Shown here: positions 6,168-7,649 of the stretch, one piece after another
Position numbering within the stretch: position 1 is the first letter of the stretch
How the letters are laid out: every line of letters begins with the position of its first letter
Assembly: GCA_024511045.1 (NCBI GenBank)
Contig: JANEMG010000102.1
Span: 1 to 7,649, forward strand
DNA: 7,649 bases
From: Gammaproteobacteria bacterium
Lineage (GTDB): Bacteria; Pseudomonadota; Gammaproteobacteria; Methylococcales; Methylomonadaceae
Reading direction: 5' to 3'
Translations under genes and position numbers: made by a program
The notes under the pieces: generated by a model
The model's input: only the letters and a program-made list of their open reading frames with translations
Told to the model about the DNA's origin: nothing
Database searches by the model: none

Positions 6168-7361
6168 ATGTATTTCCGCGATCTCGCCAACCTGTCCCTG
6201 CGCAGCATCGCCGGTCACAAGCTGCGCTCGGTCCTGACCTCGCTGGGCATCATCATCGGCATTGCCGCGGTGGTGATATTGACTGCCGTGGGTGAAGGCA
6301 TTCATCGCTTCGTACTGGCTGAATTCACCCAGTTCGGCACCAATCTGATCGCCGTCGTGCCCGGCAAAAGCACTACCTTCGGCATTTCCGGAGCCACCAT
6401 CAGCACCGTCCGGCCGCTGTCGCTGGACGATGCCGAAAGTCTGAAACGCCTGGAAAACATCATCGCTGTGGTGCCGCTGATACAGGGCAACGCGCGCATC
6501 GAGGCTGGCAAGCGCCAGCGCCGTGCCAGCATCTTCGGCGTTGGCGCCGGCGTTCCCGAAGTCTGGCAGATAGCGGTGGCTGCCGGCCGCTTCCTGCCGC
6601 ATGGCGAGCAGCTGCAGCCACGGCCCTTTGCGGTACTGGGCAGCAAGCTGCGCCGCGAGTTGTTTGCCGGGGAAAATCCCCTGGGCAACCGCATCGGCAC
6701 CGACCGCTACCGGGTGATCGGAGTTATGGAGAAAAAAGGCCAGATGCTGGGCTTCGACATGGACGATTCGGTGTACATTCCCACCGCCAAGACCATGCAG
6801 CTGTTCGACCGGGAAGGCCTGATGGAAATCGACCTGCTATACCAGCAGGGCGCATCCCCGGAATCGATCAGCAGGGCGATCAGAAAATTGCTGATCACCC
6901 GTCACGGCCAGGAGGATTTCACCATCATCACGCAGAAGCAGATGCTGGAAACACTGGATTCGGTACTGGATATTCTGACCCTGGCGGTGGGCGCCCTGGG
7001 CAGCATCTCGCTGCTGGTGGGGGCGGTGGGCATCCTGACCATCATGCTCATCGCGGTATCCGAAAGGATATCGGAAATCGGCCTGCTGCGCGCCATTGGC
7101 GCGCAGCAGCTCAGCATTTTTTATCTGTTTCTGGCCGAAGCGGTGGCCTTGAGCCTGGCGGGCGGACTGGCTGGCGTCATCAGCGGCGTACTGGCCGTAC
7201 AGCTGCTACATTTCCTGGTGCCTGCCCTGCCGGTACACCTGGCCTGGCAGTATATCGGTGCAGCTTTTGCCCTTTCCCTGCTGATCGGTCTGCTGGCCGG
7301 CGTACTGCCGGCCATAAAGGCAGCACGACTGCTGCCGCTGGAGGCCCTGCGCGCCGAGTGA
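6168..7361 (+). CDS. ABC exporter permease 2 (MacB_PCD / FtsX-like)
   Basis: This 397-residue paralogue of the preceding permease begins four bases after its stop. It has the same topology: transmembrane helix 1 at about 20-42, a periplasmic domain at about 45-262, and transmembrane helices at about 268-296, 316-345 and 360-385. The coupling segment is ISEIGLLRAIGAQ at 301-313. Features shared with permease 1 include RP-LSLDDAESL near 82-92, AAGRFLPHGE at 138-147, the LGNRI-to-RVIGV stretch at 172-186, and TRHGQEDFTIITQ at 244-256. It has no cysteine. Retention of the coupling helix in both copies indicates that both contact the ATPase. The C-terminus ends in PLEALRAE, matching the usual 'P-EAL-' ending of MacB-like permeases. 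A GC-rich hairpin overlaps the stop codon, and the neighbouring gene is convergent, so this is probably the last gene of the operon. Confidence 0.93.
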   Translation: MYFRDLANLSLRSIAGHKLRSVLTSLGIIIGIAAVVILTAVGEGIHRFVLAEFTQFGTNLIAVVPGKSTTFGISGATISTVRPLSLDDAESLKRLENIIAVVPLIQGNARIEAGKRQRRASIFGVGAGVPEVWQIAVAAGRFLPHGEQLQPRPFAVLGSKLRRELFAGENPLGNRIGTDRYRVIGVMEKKGQMLGFDMDDSVYIPTAKTMQLFDREGLMEIDLLYQQGASPESISRAIRKLLITRHGQEDFTIITQKQMLETLDSVLDILTLAVGALGSISLLVGAVGILTIMLIAVSERISEIGLLRAIGAQQLSIFYLFLAEAVALSLAGGLAGVISGVLAVQLLHFLVPALPVHLAWQYIGAAFALSLLIGLLAGVLPAIKAARLLPLEALRAE

Positions 7362-7374
7362 GCAGCCAGGCGCG
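7350..7374. terminator. GC-rich hairpin between convergent genes, possible terminator
   Basis: CGCGCC (7350-7355) can pair with GGCGCG (7369-7374) around a 13-base loop, and two further G-C pairs are possible after a 2-base bulge on the left. The stem includes the last codons and stop of permease 2 and sits in the junction between convergent genes, where a bidirectional terminator would be expected. Neither side has a T-tract, so the call is weak. Confidence 0.3.
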
Positions 7375-7385
7375 GGATTGATTCG

Positions 7386-7649
7386 CTAGTCTTCCAGCTG
7401 CTGTATGCCATCCAGGTACCAGGTGAAGCGTACACTGTGCACCGGCTTGACGAAATGCCAGACTTCCCGGACCTGGGCGGCCTGCTGTTCAGCGCCTTCG
7501 CGCAGGATCGCATCGAACAGCACCACGGCCTCCAGTTCATTGCCAACCTCCCGGACATCCAGCAATTCGGCATCCAGCTTCAACACCTCGGTGTCATTGA
7601 GGTCATCCGACGCCTCGACCTGGCGCTGGATTTCCTCGAACACCTTGTC
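7386..7649 (-). CDS. Tim44-like domain protein, C-terminal fragment
   Basis: This is the last 87 residues of a - strand gene that continues past the right window edge; the stop TAG is the complement of 7386-7388. The readable pattern is an amphipathic helix (VFEEIQRQVEAS), then EVLKLDAELLDV, then a strand with VVLFDAILREG, then VREVWHFVKPV, and a terminal WYLDGIQQLED. This order, especially the 'VWHFVKPV ... W-L-GIQQ' ending, is that of bacterial Tim44-like domain proteins, which are usually anchored in the inner membrane by an N-terminal segment not visible here. The molecular role of these bacterial proteins is not well established. In many betaproteobacteria such a gene lies near ubiE/ubiJ/ubiB ubiquinone genes (recollection). 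It is convergent with the exporter operon and so is transcribed separately. Confidence 0.8.
   Translation of the reverse strand, partial: DKVFEEIQRQVEASDDLNDTEVLKLDAELLDVREVGNELEAVVLFDAILREGAEQQAAQVREVWHFVKPVHSVRFTWYLDGIQQLED

Overview
This window comes from a moderately GC-rich proteobacterial chromosome. Protein resemblance and gene order suggest a beta- or gammaproteobacterium, with beta favoured by the trpE-trpG-trpD-trpC order, the MacAB-type exporter and the Tim44-like protein. No rRNA, tRNA, CRISPR array, transposase gene or phage gene is visible.

Left part (1-2780): the distal part of a tryptophan biosynthesis operon on the + strand. It holds the 3' end of trpE (cut by the window edge), then trpG, trpD and trpC. 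trpE and trpG overlap by 4 bases, trpG and trpD nearly abut, and trpD and trpC are 22 bases apart. Together they carry chorismate to anthranilate, then phosphoribosylanthranilate, and (after TrpF, not present here) indole-3-glycerol phosphate. All catalytic motifs that can be read are intact, so this is ordinary housekeeping.

Middle (2781-3153): a 373-base gap without a convincing gene. By eye its base composition is more AT-rich than the genes on both sides. Its main content is a long imperfect palindrome at 2981-3088, whose outer 20-base arms pair at 19 of 20 positions counting G-U pairs and whose inner stems continue toward a short loop. An 8-base direct repeat lies just outside both arms. 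This is probably a repetitive extragenic element or a small non-autonomous mobile element, or else a structured RNA. It is the least explained feature of the window.

Right part (3154-7361): a tightly coupled four-gene + strand operon for a MacAB-type ABC export system. It encodes a membrane-anchored periplasmic adaptor, an ATPase, and two different but related FtsX/MacB-type permeases in tandem. The junctions are a 4-base overlap, a 1-base overlap and a 4-base gap. The two permeases suggest a heterodimeric core in place of the usual MacB homodimer. The adaptor carries four cysteines, two of them placed symmetrically about the tip of its coiled-coil hairpin. No outer-membrane TolC-like protein is encoded here, and the substrate cannot be read from the sequence.

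Right edge (7386-7649): the C-terminal end of a convergent - strand gene for a Tim44-like domain protein, 24 bases from the last permease.
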